This document shows, one piece after another, positions 11,501 through 21,857 of a DNA stretch of 64,000 nucleotides; the first letter of the stretch is position 1; each line of letters begins with the position of its first letter. Source of the DNA: Haberlea rhodopensis (Eukaryota; Streptophyta; Magnoliopsida; Lamiales; Gesneriaceae); the NCBI GenBank assembly GCA_907163345.1, contig CAJQUN010000009.1, forward strand, positions 2,604,001 to 2,668,000, written 5' to 3'. A program made the translations under genes and the position numbers. The notes below the pieces were generated by a model. It searched no databases, was not told where the DNA came from, and worked only from the letters and a program-made list of their open reading frames with translations.

Positions 11501-13085
11501 TGGCCTCCCTCTTGGCCGGTATAGTGCATGGAGTGTTTGCATCAAGGATATATAAAGAGTCTGAAAAGGGTAAAATGCAAGCCCGTACCTCGTCGAGCCA
11601 CTCCAGTCCAAGTACCATGTCGTAATCATCCATGGGCACCACTGTGTAGGAGACATATCCCTGCCATTCTCCTATCGTGGTCTTCACTCCCTTGGCCGCT
11701 CCGGCGATTGGTTTGGCCTTTGCATTCACTGACTTGATTGATCCTCCGGTCGGAGTGATGGCAAGCCCCAGCTTCTTCGCCGCCTCCTCCCGGATGAAGT
11801 TGTGTGTGGCCCCCGTATCCACCAATGCCTTGACTCTTTGTCCCCTAACCAAGGCATCCACAAACATAGACCCACCCTTGGGTCCTTTGGCGCGTTCCAC
11901 CTTTGCTTTGACGGCATTGAGGAGCCGTAGAGATCCAATCTGTGTGCCCTCCTCTTGTGGCTCATCATCTTCATCTGCAAGAGCTGCTAGCTTGTTTACT
12001 TTTGGGCAATTGGCCATGAAGTGGTCGGTCTTGTGACAGAGGAAGCAAGTCCGTTCCCGGTCATTGGACCTATTGGTTGATGGTCTTGGTGCATTGCCCC
12101 TGTTGTAAGTTTGACTTGTGTTTGACTGGTTGCCTCCCACACCTTTGCCCTTGTCATCCCTCTTGCCTTTGTTGTTGCCATCGTTGGAGGACCGCAACTC
12201 AATAAGGCTCTCGGCATAAGCGATTGCCGTAGCCAAATCCTGCACTTGACGGCGTTGGAGCTCTTGTTTTGCCCATGGCCTGAGCCCATCAAGGAAAGCG
12301 AAGAAGGCCTCACGATCAGTCAACTCTGGAATCTCTAATATGATCTCTTGGAACTCCTTGATGTACTCTTTTATAGTTTTGTTGTGTGTGAGCCGTCGTA
12401 GGCGTCCCCGAGCCTCATACTCCACATTCTCGGGATAGAATTGCCGCTTGAGCTCGGCCTTGAAGTCTTCCCATGTATTCATGCGGCATGTGCCTCGCTC
12501 AATATCGGCGTGTCGCCTCCTCCACCATAGAGTGGCTGTGTCGGTCAGGAATAGGGGCGCTGTGCGAATCTTGGCCTCGTTGTCCCGTACATTCGAGGCT
12601 GCAAAGTATTGCTCCAAGTTCCATAGAAAGTTATCAAGTTCCTTAGCATTGCGAGTCCCATTGTATGGTCTTGGCCTTGGAACATCGATCCTGGTTGGTG
12701 CCGTGACCACATGATCCCCCGCATTGGCCATGGCCCTTTTGCATATAACCATGTCGTCCTTGAGAGTTTTGAACTCTTCTTGCAAGGCCTCAATCATGCC
12801 CCTAAACTCATTGAATTGATTCTTCGCATCAAAATGGAAAGAGTTAATTTGTTGGAGTACCTGACCTTGAAACTCCTCCCCTGAGGTGTTTTCTTCAAGT
12901 TCCCGTACCCTCTCGGCCACCTCCTCGAAGGCTTGGGAGTGATCCGCCATGTATTGCTCCAGTCGGATCATCCGGTTCTCCATGCCACCCATAAAGTCGA
13001 CCGAGGGTTCCCTTGACTGGCCTCGGCCCTTCCTCGGTGCCTTCTCCGGCTTCTCGGGTTGTTGGACCACCCCTGAGTCCGACAT
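8544..13085 (-). pseudogene. Chromovirus gag-pol polyprotein, frame-broken
   Basis: A single gag-pol frame starting at the ATG at 13085 (an upstream GTG-led extension runs into the primer site). Domains in order are: a coiled, charged N-terminus; a Ty3-type gag core (about 12.6-12.2 kb); a CCHC knuckle C-FL-C-X4-H-X4-C near 12005-12050; a protease with DTGA near 11810; RT with YLDD near 10790; RNase H; an integrase with HHCC zinc region (CLVCQQD) and the D,D,E core near 9640-9290; and a chromodomain with FVQWKG at about 8650. Three lesions break it. Two single-base insertions (about 10995 and 10965) bracket a short RT segment near GYWQVRIA. A deletion of about 26 bp near 10580 removes the conserved LRSFLGL-type motif after the RT palm. 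I describe the breaks only. Confidence 0.9.
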
Positions 13086-13141
13086 TCTTTCTTCTAGCAA
13101 ACACCAACGAACAACCTTGAGTGCGGAAGCTTTAAGAGCCG

Positions 13142-13159
13142 ACCTAGGCTCTGATACCA
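13142..13159 (-). promoter_or_regulatory. Primer-binding site (initiator tRNA-Met) of chromovirus
   Basis: On the minus strand TGGTATCAGAGCCTAGGTC follows the 5' LTR after a two-base spacer. The TGGTATCAGAGC core is the standard complement to the 3' end of plant initiator tRNA-Met. Confidence 0.88.
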
Positions 13160-13161
13160 CT

Positions 13162-13648
13162 TGTCACGGGATGAGAGCTTTCACCCAAACTTTCTCGAAC
13201 CCGTGCGGCACTTGACTAGTAACCCCGCGTCGCTAGCAAGTCAGCCTTCCTCCCGAGTTGGTTGCTAAAGTGCTAGAAAGAGAGAACACAAAGAGATTTG
13301 AGAGAATGCTTTGTATTGCTTGAATACTTGATTGAAAACTTGATGATTACAAATGAACTCCTACCCCCTATATATACAAGTCCACCTCATCAATGGATGG
13401 TTGTGATCGATTTGATCTAATGGTGGAGAATGACCTTCTAGGATCTTCTACACTTCTACATGTTTCTATAAGGTTCCATGGATATCTCCTACAAGATTCT
13501 AGAAAACTCTATATTACAAAAGAATATACAAGTGGACCTAGAATCTTCCGGGGTGCTCTAAAGTGTTCTTCAAACTTCTGGGAGCTTCCGGAATGTCCCA
13601 AAGCCTCTTAATATGCCGGATTCCGCTAGAAAGTTCCGGAGTGTGACA
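13162..13648 (-). repeat. 5' LTR of chromovirus
   Basis: 487 bp, apparently identical to 8046-8532. It ends next to ATAA, the duplicated target bases. Confidence 0.93.
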
Positions 13649-13691
13649 ATAAGCTCTCCTCCTTAAACTATGCATGTATTAAGGTTCAAGT

Positions 13692-13722
13692 TTATCACAA
13701 AATTCTCCCCTTTTTGTGATAA
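13692..13722 (-). repeat. Hairpin with polypurine run in its loop (TR-GAG copy 1)
   Basis: Perfect 11-bp arms TTATCACAAAA (13692-13702) and TTTTGTGATAA (13712-13722) surround a short loop that on the minus strand is a purine-rich GGGGAGAA run. Copy 2 has the same structure at 55584-55615. Confidence 0.7.
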
Positions 13723-14187
13723 TCAAAAAGCATAAAATTTAAATAAACATAGCTCAAATATGTTGACACATAGCCATATTTTAACAATTTTACACATGGT
13801 CCTCACCAAGAATGTAATAGCTATTAGATTAAATCAATTAGAGAAATACACATGCGTTTAAGGCACTCAACAATAAATTCTAAATGTTGCAATGTGTGCA
13901 TATGTTCATGCATTCATGCCCAATAAACAATAAAATTATCAATGCATGATAACAAATCATATAATTGCACATTTTCACATAGCATATTCAAATTTGAAAG
14001 CAAGGCATATCAAGATACTTACTATAAAAAGATAAGCATACATCATGCATTAAGATAATTTATATGTGCATATGCTAAGGGGTATTCCATTTTACTACAA
14101 TGAATATTGAGCTTCAATATTTATTGATCACAATTAATTTGTGCCAATGCAATTTGAATTGCTCTTCTAAAATGAATAAAGTAAATT

Positions 14188-15807
14188 TTACCCTCGATGA
14201 CAAGAGTTCGTTCTTGTCATTGGTCCAATGCCTCGCGCCTCTTCTATTGAGGTGAATAAGATGAACTCTTCCTTTGAATTGCTTGTGCCTTCATCCATTC
14301 CTTTGTTGTCCCTACAAAACAAATTAACAATAGGAGGATCTTTGGTACCCATTTGATTTTTGGGTCCTTGATGGTTAGCTTCCTTTGGCACCTTTGGAAT
14401 CCATTTCCACCTCTTGTTAGGTTGGTATTGGATTTTAGCAAACCTACATTTATTCTTAGTATGCCCATTTTTACAACAATAGTTGCAAGTAGGAGAATCA
14501 TGCTTTGCTTTGGCCAACAAGCTAGAAAAAGTTTTTGATTTGCTTGAGTAGCCTAACCCGGCTTTATCAAAGCTACAACGTTGCAAGCCAAGCAATTCAT
14601 TCATCTTTAAACTACTATCACTAAACTTGGCAAAAGATGTCTTTAAATCAAGCACTTGGTTTTTCAAAATAATATTTTCTTCTTCCTTCTTAGCAAAGTC
14701 TAGCTTAAGCACTTTGTTGCTCTTCTTGGTTTTACCAAGACAATCAATGAGTTCATTATAAGCATCTAATAATTTATCATAAGATGGTACCTCATCATCA
14801 TCCTCTTCATCTTCATCTCCAAGAGCCATTAGACAAAGATTTTTGGCTTCTTCTTCATCGGAGTCGCTATCACTCCATGTGGCTATAAACACATTCTTCT
14901 TCCCTTTGTCCTCATTCTTCTTCCTAGGACATTTGTTAGCATAATGGCCCATTTCTTGACAATTATAACAAGTTACCTCATTTTTGGATTCATGTTTGGT
15001 TGCATTAGAGGTCTTTGACTTGCTATGTTTGTTAAAGAGCTTCTTGAACTTCTTTGTGAACACGATCATCTCTTCATCATCATCCTCTTCTTCATCTTCG
15101 GAATGATCTTTTCTTCCAACCAAGGCAATTCCCTTTCTCATAGATCTATCCTCCTCCTTTAGTCATTTTCTTGTCGATACTTCAAGTTCATGGGTCACCA
15201 ATGTGCCATGAAGCTCGTCAAGATCATAAGATGCATTCTCTCCTTTGTTGGACTCGATGATGGTCGTCCTCTTGGCATCCCATTCCTTTGGTAAGGCTCT
15301 CCTCCATATTTGATTTGGAGGATACTTCTCTCCAAGTTGAGCAAGCTCGTTTATTATTTGTGTGAGCCTCCTAAACATCGAATCGACCTCTTCTCCGGAC
15401 TCCATCTCAAATGTCTCATATTTGACTTGAAGAAGATCAATCTTGGTCTCCTTCACTTGATTTGTTCCTTCATGACAAATTTTCAATTTGTCCCATATTT
15501 CCTTAGCGGTTGAGCACATTGAGATCCGGTTGTACTCCTTCATATCTAAAGCACAATGCAAAATATTAATAGCTTTAGCATTTTGAGAAATTAACATCAT
15601 ATCCGCTTTTGTGAAGTCGTCCATTTCTTTGGGGACACTTATTCCCCCAACATCCTTTAAAGGAATATGTGGACCTTTCACAATGATTTTCCATATATCA
15701 TAATCTACGGATTGGATGTATAGAGAAATTATATTCTTCCAATAACCGTAGTTATCATCCGTGAAAAGCGGAGGGCGATTTGTCGATTGACCTTGAGCAA
15801 ACTCATT
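14188..15807 (-). pseudogene. Copia-type gag of TR-GAG copy 1, one nonsense codon
   Basis: A gag frame of about 539 codons beginning at the MANLANEFAQGQ methionine (15807). Residues about 15-130 match the Copia gag N-terminal region (DUF4219/UBN2 type: NYGYWK, then D-I/L-WKII). A lysine- and acidic-rich region follows. There are two CCHC knuckles, CYNCQEMGHYANKC and CNYCCKNGHTKNKC. An in-frame TGA at 15160-15162 replaces a Glu codon present in copy 2, splitting the frame. The protein ends GPMTRTNSCHRG with no protease after it. In a functional copy it would coat element RNA; pol functions would have to come from another element. Neighbours are the primer site and 5' LTR upstream. Confidence 0.85.
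14198..14219 (-). repeat. 8-bp hairpin over the gag stop region
   Basis: TGACAAGA and TCTTGTCA form a perfect 8-bp stem around a 6-base loop within the last gag codons. The same structure is at 56104-56125 in copy 2. Confidence 0.6.
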
Positions 15808-15852
15808 TGCTAGATTAGCCATATAAAAGATTTGATTTAAAAACAAAAATCA

Positions 15853-15868
15853 AATGGCTCTGATACCA
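15853..15868 (-). promoter_or_regulatory. Primer-binding site (initiator tRNA-Met) of TR-GAG copy 1
   Basis: Minus-strand TGGTATCAGAGCCATT lies two bases inside the 5' LTR, the usual place and sequence for initiator-Met priming. Confidence 0.88.
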
Positions 15869-15870
15869 CT

Positions 15871-17223
15871 TGTTGGAATCGAAGAGGGGGGGTGAATGAG
15901 ATTCCTTGGCTACTTTAGCGTTTTAAAATGAGTTTGAAAAACTAAAAGAGTTTTACGCTTTGCGGAAGCCTTGAGTCAATCGATAAATAAAAAGAACAAA
16001 ATAAATAAATGCGTAAAGGAATTAAAGCAATAAAAGACAAGAGATTTGTTATAGAAGTTCGGCGATGAATCGCCTATGTCTCCTCTTCCCGGTTAGATAA
16101 CCTCCAACCGAGGTTCCACTAGAACAATTGATCTTGGCCTTGAGGGCTCCAAGTTAGCCACAACACAACTCTTCCCGAGTTACAAAGCTCTTCCCGAGCA
16201 CAATACTCTTCCCGAGTACACAACGCTCTTCCCGAGCTACCAACACTCTTCACGAGTCTTCTTGGCCTTAAGGGCTCCAAGGATAGCCACACACTTGCAC
16301 CAACTAGACTTGTTGATGACTTTACAATTTTCCAACATGCTTTGGTGTTGGAGGACCTTTACAATGAATCAAACCAAAAACACCTTCACGGTGCACTCAC
16401 ACAAAGAAAACAAGACTCTAACAAAGAAGAGAATTACAAACTCCAATACAACAACAATGTATGGAGATTGCAATACAAGTTGAAATAATAATTATCAAGA
16501 CTTTGTAGAAGTTTGTAGGCTTGTTCCTTAGCTTCAAAATGCTCCAAAGCATCCATATTTATAGTGTAGGAGGCCCCCTAGGCTCCTACTAGCCGTTGCT
16601 ATACATAAGGCTGAAATCACTCCTCGATCGCCTCAGCCATCGCCTCAGGCGATCTCCATCGCCGCGCCCCAACGGTCAGCATAAATCACGCATCGCCTCA
16701 AGCGATGTCCCGATCGCCTCAAGCGATCCAAATTAAAATCCAATGTCGTATCCTCGGCAGCCTAAAATCTTGCATCGCCTCGGGCGAAGTCTAGATCGCC
16801 TCAGGCGTTCAACGCATCGCCTCGGGCGATCATGCCATCGCCTCAAGCGATCTCCCCTGCGCGCATGCCCTCGCATGCCTCGGAGTCGCCTCTGTCGATG
16901 TACGGGGCGATGTCGCTCCTGGTTGCCATCGCCTCAGGCGATGGTCATCATCGCCTGGAGCGATCTTCCTCGCATGCTCGCCTAGCCATCGCCTCTGTCG
17001 ATGTGCGTGGCGATGCCTCGCCTGGCACCCATCGCCTGGGGCGATCCAGGCCAGAATATGCACACTCGATTTTCTTCATTCCAAACCACTTTTCATCACT
17101 TAATCTGCACACTAAGAAGATGCATTAGTATAACAAACACAAGTTTTGTTGATCATCAAAACTCAAAGATTGACCGGGGATAATTTAACGCATTAAACGC
17201 AACCATGCGTTTAAGGATCAACA
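15871..17223 (-). repeat. 5' LTR of TR-GAG copy 1
   Basis: 1353 bp from TGTTGGAATCG to CAACA. Compared with 6492-7884 it lacks some CTCTTCCCGAG units and has scattered substitutions. It includes the palindrome array at about 16620-17045. Confidence 0.85.
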
Positions 17224-17228
17224 TCACT

Positions 17229-17386
17229 CATCTGTTTATAGTGAAATTTATGCTGGACTAGGTCCCGTGGTTTTTCCCCCATATTTTGGGGTTTTCCACG
17301 TAAAAAATCTGGTCTCGTTTATTTTTTGTATATTATTTTGTGCTTGGAAGAAATACACGTCTACCCTACCAAAATTTCAGGTAACA
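17229..17386 (+). repeat. 5' LTR of outer LARD, second part
   Basis: It resumes directly after the duplicated TCACT (17224-17228) and ends GGTAACA, matching the end of the 3' LTR. A segment of about 31 bp (GGACTAGGTCCCGTGG onward) is present here and missing from the 3' LTR. Confidence 0.85.
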
Positions 17387-17388
17387 AT

Positions 17389-17406
17389 TGGCGCCGTCTG
17401 TGGGAA
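17389..17406 (+). promoter_or_regulatory. Primer-binding site of outer LARD
   Basis: TGGCGCCGTCTGTGGGAA follows the LTR after two bases. This primer site is typical of Tat-branch Ty3 elements; I do not assign the tRNA. Confidence 0.8.
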
Positions 17407-17799
17407 ACGTGAGCTCAAGACTTTGAGATATGAGGAGGAGAATGATGGTCTGAGGGTTGCATCTCTGTTGGGAGATGGGTGTTCTAAGTCTGGAGAAGAA
17501 AAATCTTTGGTAAGCGGCGTCGACGGGTTTGATGAAAGGGGGAAATGTTTTGGTTATTGGGGTGCAGCCTTGTATGAAAGTTGCTATGCTTTTGGGTTGC
17601 ACTCGAAGAAACACCAGTGTAATGATTCTCGAGATGCTACATCAAGCCTCAGATCTCTGGGGATACCTCTTCCCCCTAGCCAACCACAATTTTTGGAGAA
17701 TGGAGCTGCTTTAGCATTTGGTTTTGGGGGCGTTAGGAGCTGTTGTTGCAAGATTGGAGCTTAGTAAAAGTGGCAAAGTCCAAATCATTACCTCACGTC
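17407..17799 (+). other. LARD leader with an unassigned open frame
   Basis: The region after the primer site carries the second half of a 165-codon open frame (17267-17764) that begins inside the LTR and crosses the primer site. I see no gag-type core, zinc knuckle or other motif. The start inside the LTR argues against a real protein start. It may be a decayed or unrelated leader. Confidence 0.4.
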
Positions 17800-18680
17800 G
17801 GGCCATATCAGCTCAGCCAGCCACAACTCATCGGCCTCAGCTTGGCCAAATGAGCTCCACCTCGACCGTATGAGCTCCAGCTCGGCCTCAGCTCATCCAC
17901 CTCTGCCAAATGAGCTCCCCTCGGCCTCAGCTCATCCCCCTCGGCCAAAGGAGATCTACCTTGGCCGTATTAGGAGCTCGGCCTCATCCATTTGAGCTCG
18001 GCCTCATCGACCTCAGCTCATCCACCTCTGCCAAATGAGCTCCACCTCGACCGTATGAGCTCCACTTCGGCCTCAGCTCATCCACCTCTGCCAAATGAGC
18101 CCCCCTCGGCCTAAGCTCATCCCCCTCGGCCAAAGGAGATCTACCTCGGCCGTATGAGGAGCTCGGCCTCATCCATGTGAGCTCGGCCTCATAGACCTCA
18201 GTTCACCCACATCGGCCAAATGAGCTCTACTTCGGCTCAATGAGTTCCAGCTCGGCATCGTCCATGTGAGCTCGGCCTCAACGACCTCAGCTCGTCCACC
18301 TCGGCCAAATGAGATCTACCTCGGCCGTATGAGCTCCCCCTCGGCCTCTGCTCATCCACCTCTGCCAAATGAGATCTACCTCGACAGTATGAGTTACAGC
18401 TCGACCTCATCGACCTCAGCTCATCCACCTCGGCCAAAGGAGATCTACCTCGTCCGTATGAGGAGCTTGGCCTCATCCATGTGAGCTCGGCCTTATCGAT
18501 ATCAGCTTATCCACCTCGGCCAAATGAGATCTACCTCGGCCGTCTGAGTTCCAGCTCGGCCTCATCGACCTCAGCTCATCCACCTCGGCCAAAGGAGATC
18601 TACCTCGGCCGTATAAGGAGCTCGACCTCATCCATGTGAGCTCAGCCTCATCCACCTCAGCTCAGCCTCAGCATCGGCCT
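17800..18680 (+). repeat. LARD tandem array A: CTCGGCC/GAGCTC units
   Basis: Irregular tandem repeats built from CTCATCCACCTCGGCC, AAATGAGATCTACCTCGGCC and GTATGAGCTCC blocks, roughly 45 to 65 bp per unit with higher-order repetition of two or three blocks. Open frames on either strand follow the repeat and encode low-complexity peptides only. Confidence 0.85.
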
Positions 18681-18819
18681 AAGCCTAACGGTTGATCGTG
18701 ACTTTGACACTCAAGCCTTCGGGCCCTAACTTACGGTTCTTCCTGTCCAACTGATATTTGAGTTGCGTATGCATATATTTGTGCAGTGTTGTTTTATTAT
18801 TATTTCAGGACAGGATAGC

Positions 18820-19015
18820 CAGCTAGGGCATGCAATCTAGCAGTAAGCCCCTATTACGCCAGATTGGGCATGCAATCTTGCAGTAAGCCCTACAAAGGAG
18901 TTCAGCTCGGGCATGCAGTCTCGCAGTAAGACCATATATGACAGCTCGAGCATGCAATCTTGCAGTAAGCCCCTAGTACGACAGATTTGGTATGCAATCT
19001 CGGCAGTGAGACTCT
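18820..19015 (+). repeat. LARD tandem array B: GCATGCAATCTTGCAGTAAGC units
   Basis: About five diverged units centred on GGCATGCAATCT and GCAGTAAGCCC, with AGCTCGGG or AGATTGGG joins. It is unrelated in sequence to the arrays on either side. Confidence 0.8.
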
Positions 19016-19129
19016 ATTCACCAGCTCGTGATCTTTATTGGTTTTGGTATCCGGGTGAACTTATTCGGATGTGGTGTATTGATGTGGGTGTTCGGGAATG
19101 GTGTGTTAATGTTGGAGTTGAGATGAGGA

Positions 19130-19590
19130 GATATGTTATGGTTCGCCCAGGCATGTGTGGCTATGGTCAGCCCAGACACACTAGAAGAGGAGATTATGTC
19201 ATGGTCCGCCCAGACATGTGTGGCTATGGTCAGCCCAAGCACACTAGATGAGGAGATTATGTCATGGTCCGCCCAGACAAAGCCTTACTGCCATGGTCCG
19301 CTCAGGCAAAGATATGTTGTCATGGTCCGCCCAGACAAAGCCTTACTGCTATGGTCCGCCCAGACAAAGCCTTACTGCCATGGTCCGCCTAGGCAAAGAT
19401 ATATTGTCATGGTCTGTCCAGACAAAGGCTTACTGCCATGGTCCGCCCAGGCAAAGATATAGTCATGGTCCGCCAAGACAAAGCCTTATTGCCATGGTCC
19501 CCCCAGGCAAAGATATATTGTCATGGTCCGCCCAGACAAATATTGATTGCCATGGTCCGCCCTGGCACGGTTTTATTGCGTAGTCTGCCC
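19130..19590 (+). repeat. LARD tandem array C: ATGGTCCGCCCAGACA units
   Basis: Many copies of CATGGTCCGCCCAGACA alternate between AAGCCTTACTGC and AAGATATATTGT continuations, giving a roughly 29-bp basic unit and a dimeric higher-order unit. Two early units carry the longer TGTGTGGCTATGGTCAGCCC variant. Confidence 0.85.
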
Positions 19591-19990
19591 TGGAGTTCAA
19601 ATCAGACGAGAACCATTCGCTCATATTTATTATCTGGAGTTCAGACCGGACAGGTCTTATCTGCTCATATTTTTTATCTGGAGCCCAGACCAGACATGTC
19701 TTATCTGCTTATATTTATTCTCTGAGATCAGATGAGACGAGGTTTATTTGCTCAGTATTTTATCAGCACAAGAGCTCAGGACATCTTTCACTTCGTGAAT
19801 TCAGATGAACTATATCTTCGCATACTTATTAGCTCTGGAGTTCAGGACGTACGAGCTGTATGTGTTCGGTTTATTATTTCTGAAGCTCAGATTGCGAGGC
19901 CAATATCTGCTCGTATTGATTATTTCATGAGCTCAGGTCGGGCGAGACTTATATGCTCGGTTTATGTTGGAGTTCATACAGGCCAGCCTT
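19590..19990 (+). repeat. LARD degenerate array D: GAGTTCAGAC..TTATCTGCTC units
   Basis: Loosely repeated GAGTTCAGACCGGAC and TTATCTGCTCATATTTATT blocks, much more diverged than the flanking arrays. Similar blocks return at about 20400-20780 after array E. Confidence 0.65.
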
Positions 19991-20390
19991 GTTTCAGATT
20001 TAATTCTGTACTTAGAATTATTTCAAGTTGTTATTGTAGGTCAGCCCTGCCCAGATAACAGGTCAGCCATGTTTAAGATTTAATTATGTACTTAGAATTA
20101 TTTCGAGTTGATATTACATGTCAGTCCTGCCCAGATAACAGGTCATCCCTGTTTAAGATTTAATTCTGTACTTAGAATTATTTCGAGTTGTTATTGCAGG
20201 TCAACCCTGCCCAGATAACAGGTCAGCCATGTTCAAGATTTAATTTTGTACTAAGACTTATTTCTAGTCGTTATTGCAGATCGCCCTGCCTGGAAAATAG
20301 GTCAGCATTGTTTAAAATTTAATTCTATACTTAGAATAATTTTAGTCATTATTGCAGGTCAGCCCTGCCCGAAAAATAGACAAGTGTTCT
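19991..20390 (+). repeat. LARD tandem array E: 80-bp units
   Basis: Five units of 80 bp, with the GATTTAATT phase at 19997, 20077, 20157, 20237 and about 20316. Each contains TACTTAGAATTATTTC and CAGGTCAGCCCTGCCCAGATA blocks. The last unit is the most diverged. Confidence 0.88.
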
Positions 20391-21112
20391 TTGCTCGATA
20401 TATCTCGTCTCTGGAGCTCGCATCAACTTGTTTACTCATCGGCTCGGTATTACTTATGGAGCTCAGATAAGCTCGGATTTATTTGCTCGATGTTTATTAG
20501 CTCTGGAGTTCGGTGAGTTTTATCTGCTGTGGAACTGAGCTAGGCTTTATTGATTATGGAGTTCATGCGAGCACTATTTGCTCTTACTTATTTCGAAGCT
20601 CAGATTAAGTCGGCCGAGCATTATTTGCTTATATTTATCATGTGGAGTTCAGCTCAGCTCGGACCAATATCATTAGCTCATATATATTTCATTTTCGGAG
20701 CTTAGATCGGGACGGGCGAGCGTAACTTGCTAATGGTTATTATCTCAGATCAGGTCGGACGAGTTTTATTTGCTCAGGTCGGCCCAACCAAGATAAACAT
20801 AGGCTCCCGATCACCTTTGTTATCTCAGAATTCTTGATTATAGTAGCTTCAGATCGGATTCCTACTGCCCAGTACGACCTGCTATTGTTGACATGAACTC
20901 TCAGTGCTAGAATTACGCTGGTTCCTTGTATGGGCTATACGAGCCGCCTATTTTACCAAGGATCGACATTCGAATTGTCATGGCTCTACCGACAGCATGA
21001 CTTGGGAACTCGGCATGGCGCGAGGTCACATCATGGTTTGGCATTTAAAGGACTACCGATCCGGGTCCTAACCTAACAAGTTGGAGTCGATACAACGCTA
21101 CTCTAGCTCGAC
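20391..21112 (+). other. LARD 3' internal region
   Basis: Degenerate GAGCTCAGAT..TTATTTGCTC blocks to about 20780, then about 330 bp of unique sequence up to the polypurine tract. No coding potential was recognised. Confidence 0.5.
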
Positions 21113-21124
21113 TAGAGGGGGATA
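21113..21124 (+). promoter_or_regulatory. Polypurine tract of outer LARD
   Basis: AGAGGGGGATA lies four to five bases before the TGATACCCC start of the 3' LTR. Position and composition fit a plus-strand priming tract. Confidence 0.75.
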
Positions 21125-21128
21125 CTCA

Positions 21129-21857
21129 TGATACCCCGATATCTGGTGCGGTTTGGACCCGAACTCTATTGGTTCGACCAGGTCTTGTAAGATGCTAGAG
21201 ATCATCATATCAGGGATACTGGTGTTACCCTAGTGAAGGCATGCACTCTCCAAGACCTGACTTGGGCAAGACCTTCAGCTCGGCCACGAGAATGACCTCC
21301 ATCTCGGCCACAACAGCTCGGTCTCGAGGAAGACCTCCATCTCGGCCACCCCAGGTCGGCACTCGAGGAAGACCTCCAGCTCAGCCACCTCAGCTCGGCA
21401 CTCGAGGAAGACCTCCAGCTCAGACTCGAGGATGACCTCAGCTCGACCTCGAGGAAGACCTACATCTCGGCCCAGTCTCATAGACACTAGAGACTATTCT
21501 ACCTTGGCCCGTTTGCCTTGGTCCATTTTTCTTTTACTAGGCCCGTTATCCTACTATTTAATTAGCCCATTGGAGGCCCATTTATCCTTAATATAAATAG
21601 TGAAGGAACAGTAGGGTTAGAGGGGGTCGCCTCTTTTTCTTCTTTCCCAGCAGCCCTCTCGGCGGGGCTCCCTTCCTCCTCCACCATTTTCGTTTCTTAG
21701 CTCATTCTTGTAAAGAAAACATGAAAATCACTCATATGTTTATCGTGAAATTTATGCTGGGGTTTTCCACGTAAAAAATCTGGTCTCGTTTATTTTTTGT
21801 ATATTATTTTGTGCTTGGAAGAAATACACGTCTACCCTACCAAAATTTTAGGTAACA
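21129..21857 (+). repeat. 3' LTR of outer LARD
   Basis: 729 bp, TGATACCCC to GGTAACA. It shows the uninterrupted sequence across the site where TR-GAG copy 1 entered the other LTR (ATCACTCATATG at about 21726-21737). It has three 39-bp units against four, and lacks a segment of about 31 bp found at 17256-17288. Confidence 0.9.

Larger units (their letters stand above)
8046..13648 (-). mobile_element. Ty3 chromovirus nested in TR-GAG copy 1
   Basis: A complete-length minus-strand element with 487-bp LTRs at 13162-13648 (5') and 8046-8532 (3'). The LTRs start TGTCAC and end GTGACA, and I saw no difference between the two. An initiator-Met primer site adjoins the 5' LTR and a polypurine tract adjoins the 3' LTR. 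The gag-pol frame ends in a chromodomain, which marks the chromovirus branch. ATAA flanks both ends (8042-8045 and 13649-13652). The uninterrupted equivalent of the target is visible in TR-GAG copy 2 near 55540-55575. The coding region carries three frame lesions, so this copy should not be autonomous. Confidence 0.93.
6492..17223 (-). mobile_element. TR-GAG type (gag-only Copia-like) LTR element, copy 1
   Basis: A minus-strand element with LTRs at 15871-17223 (5') and 6492-7884 (3'). It has an initiator-Met primer site at 15853-15868, a polypurine tract at 7885-7898 and target duplication TCACT (6487-6491 and 17224-17228). After removing the chromovirus nested at 8046-13648 the interior is about 2.4 kb. 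It holds only a Copia-type gag reading frame and no protease, integrase, RT or RNase H. This composition matches the class called TR-GAG. LTR lengths (1353 and 1393 bp) differ by 40 bp, partly through copy number of the CTCTTCCCGAG repeats, and by several substitutions, so it is older than copy 2 at 53517-59645. Confidence 0.85.
5849..21857 (+). mobile_element. Outer Tat-like Ty3 LTR element of LARD type, split by nested elements
   Basis: This is the outermost element of the first stack. It has a 5' LTR (5849-6491 plus 17229-17386), a primer-binding site at 17389-17406, a polypurine tract at 21113-21124, a 3' LTR (21129-21857) and a 5-bp AAATT duplication outside. The primer site TGGCGCCGTCTGTGGGAA is of the kind used by Tat-lineage Ty3 elements. 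Between primer site and polypurine tract there are only about 3.7 kb, and no gag, protease, RT, RNase H or integrase motif was found in any frame. The interior is instead a succession of tandem arrays. It must have depended on proteins of another element to move. The lineage is inferred only from the primer site and LTR style. Confidence 0.8.

Noticed and set aside
11248..12793. Plus-strand frames opposite the chromovirus gag-pol gene
   Set aside because: They are antisense shadows of a gene whose domains are clear on the minus strand.
18913..20058. Long open frames over LARD arrays B to E
   Set aside because: They follow tandem repeat units in several frames, have no conserved domain, and start and stop at unit boundaries.
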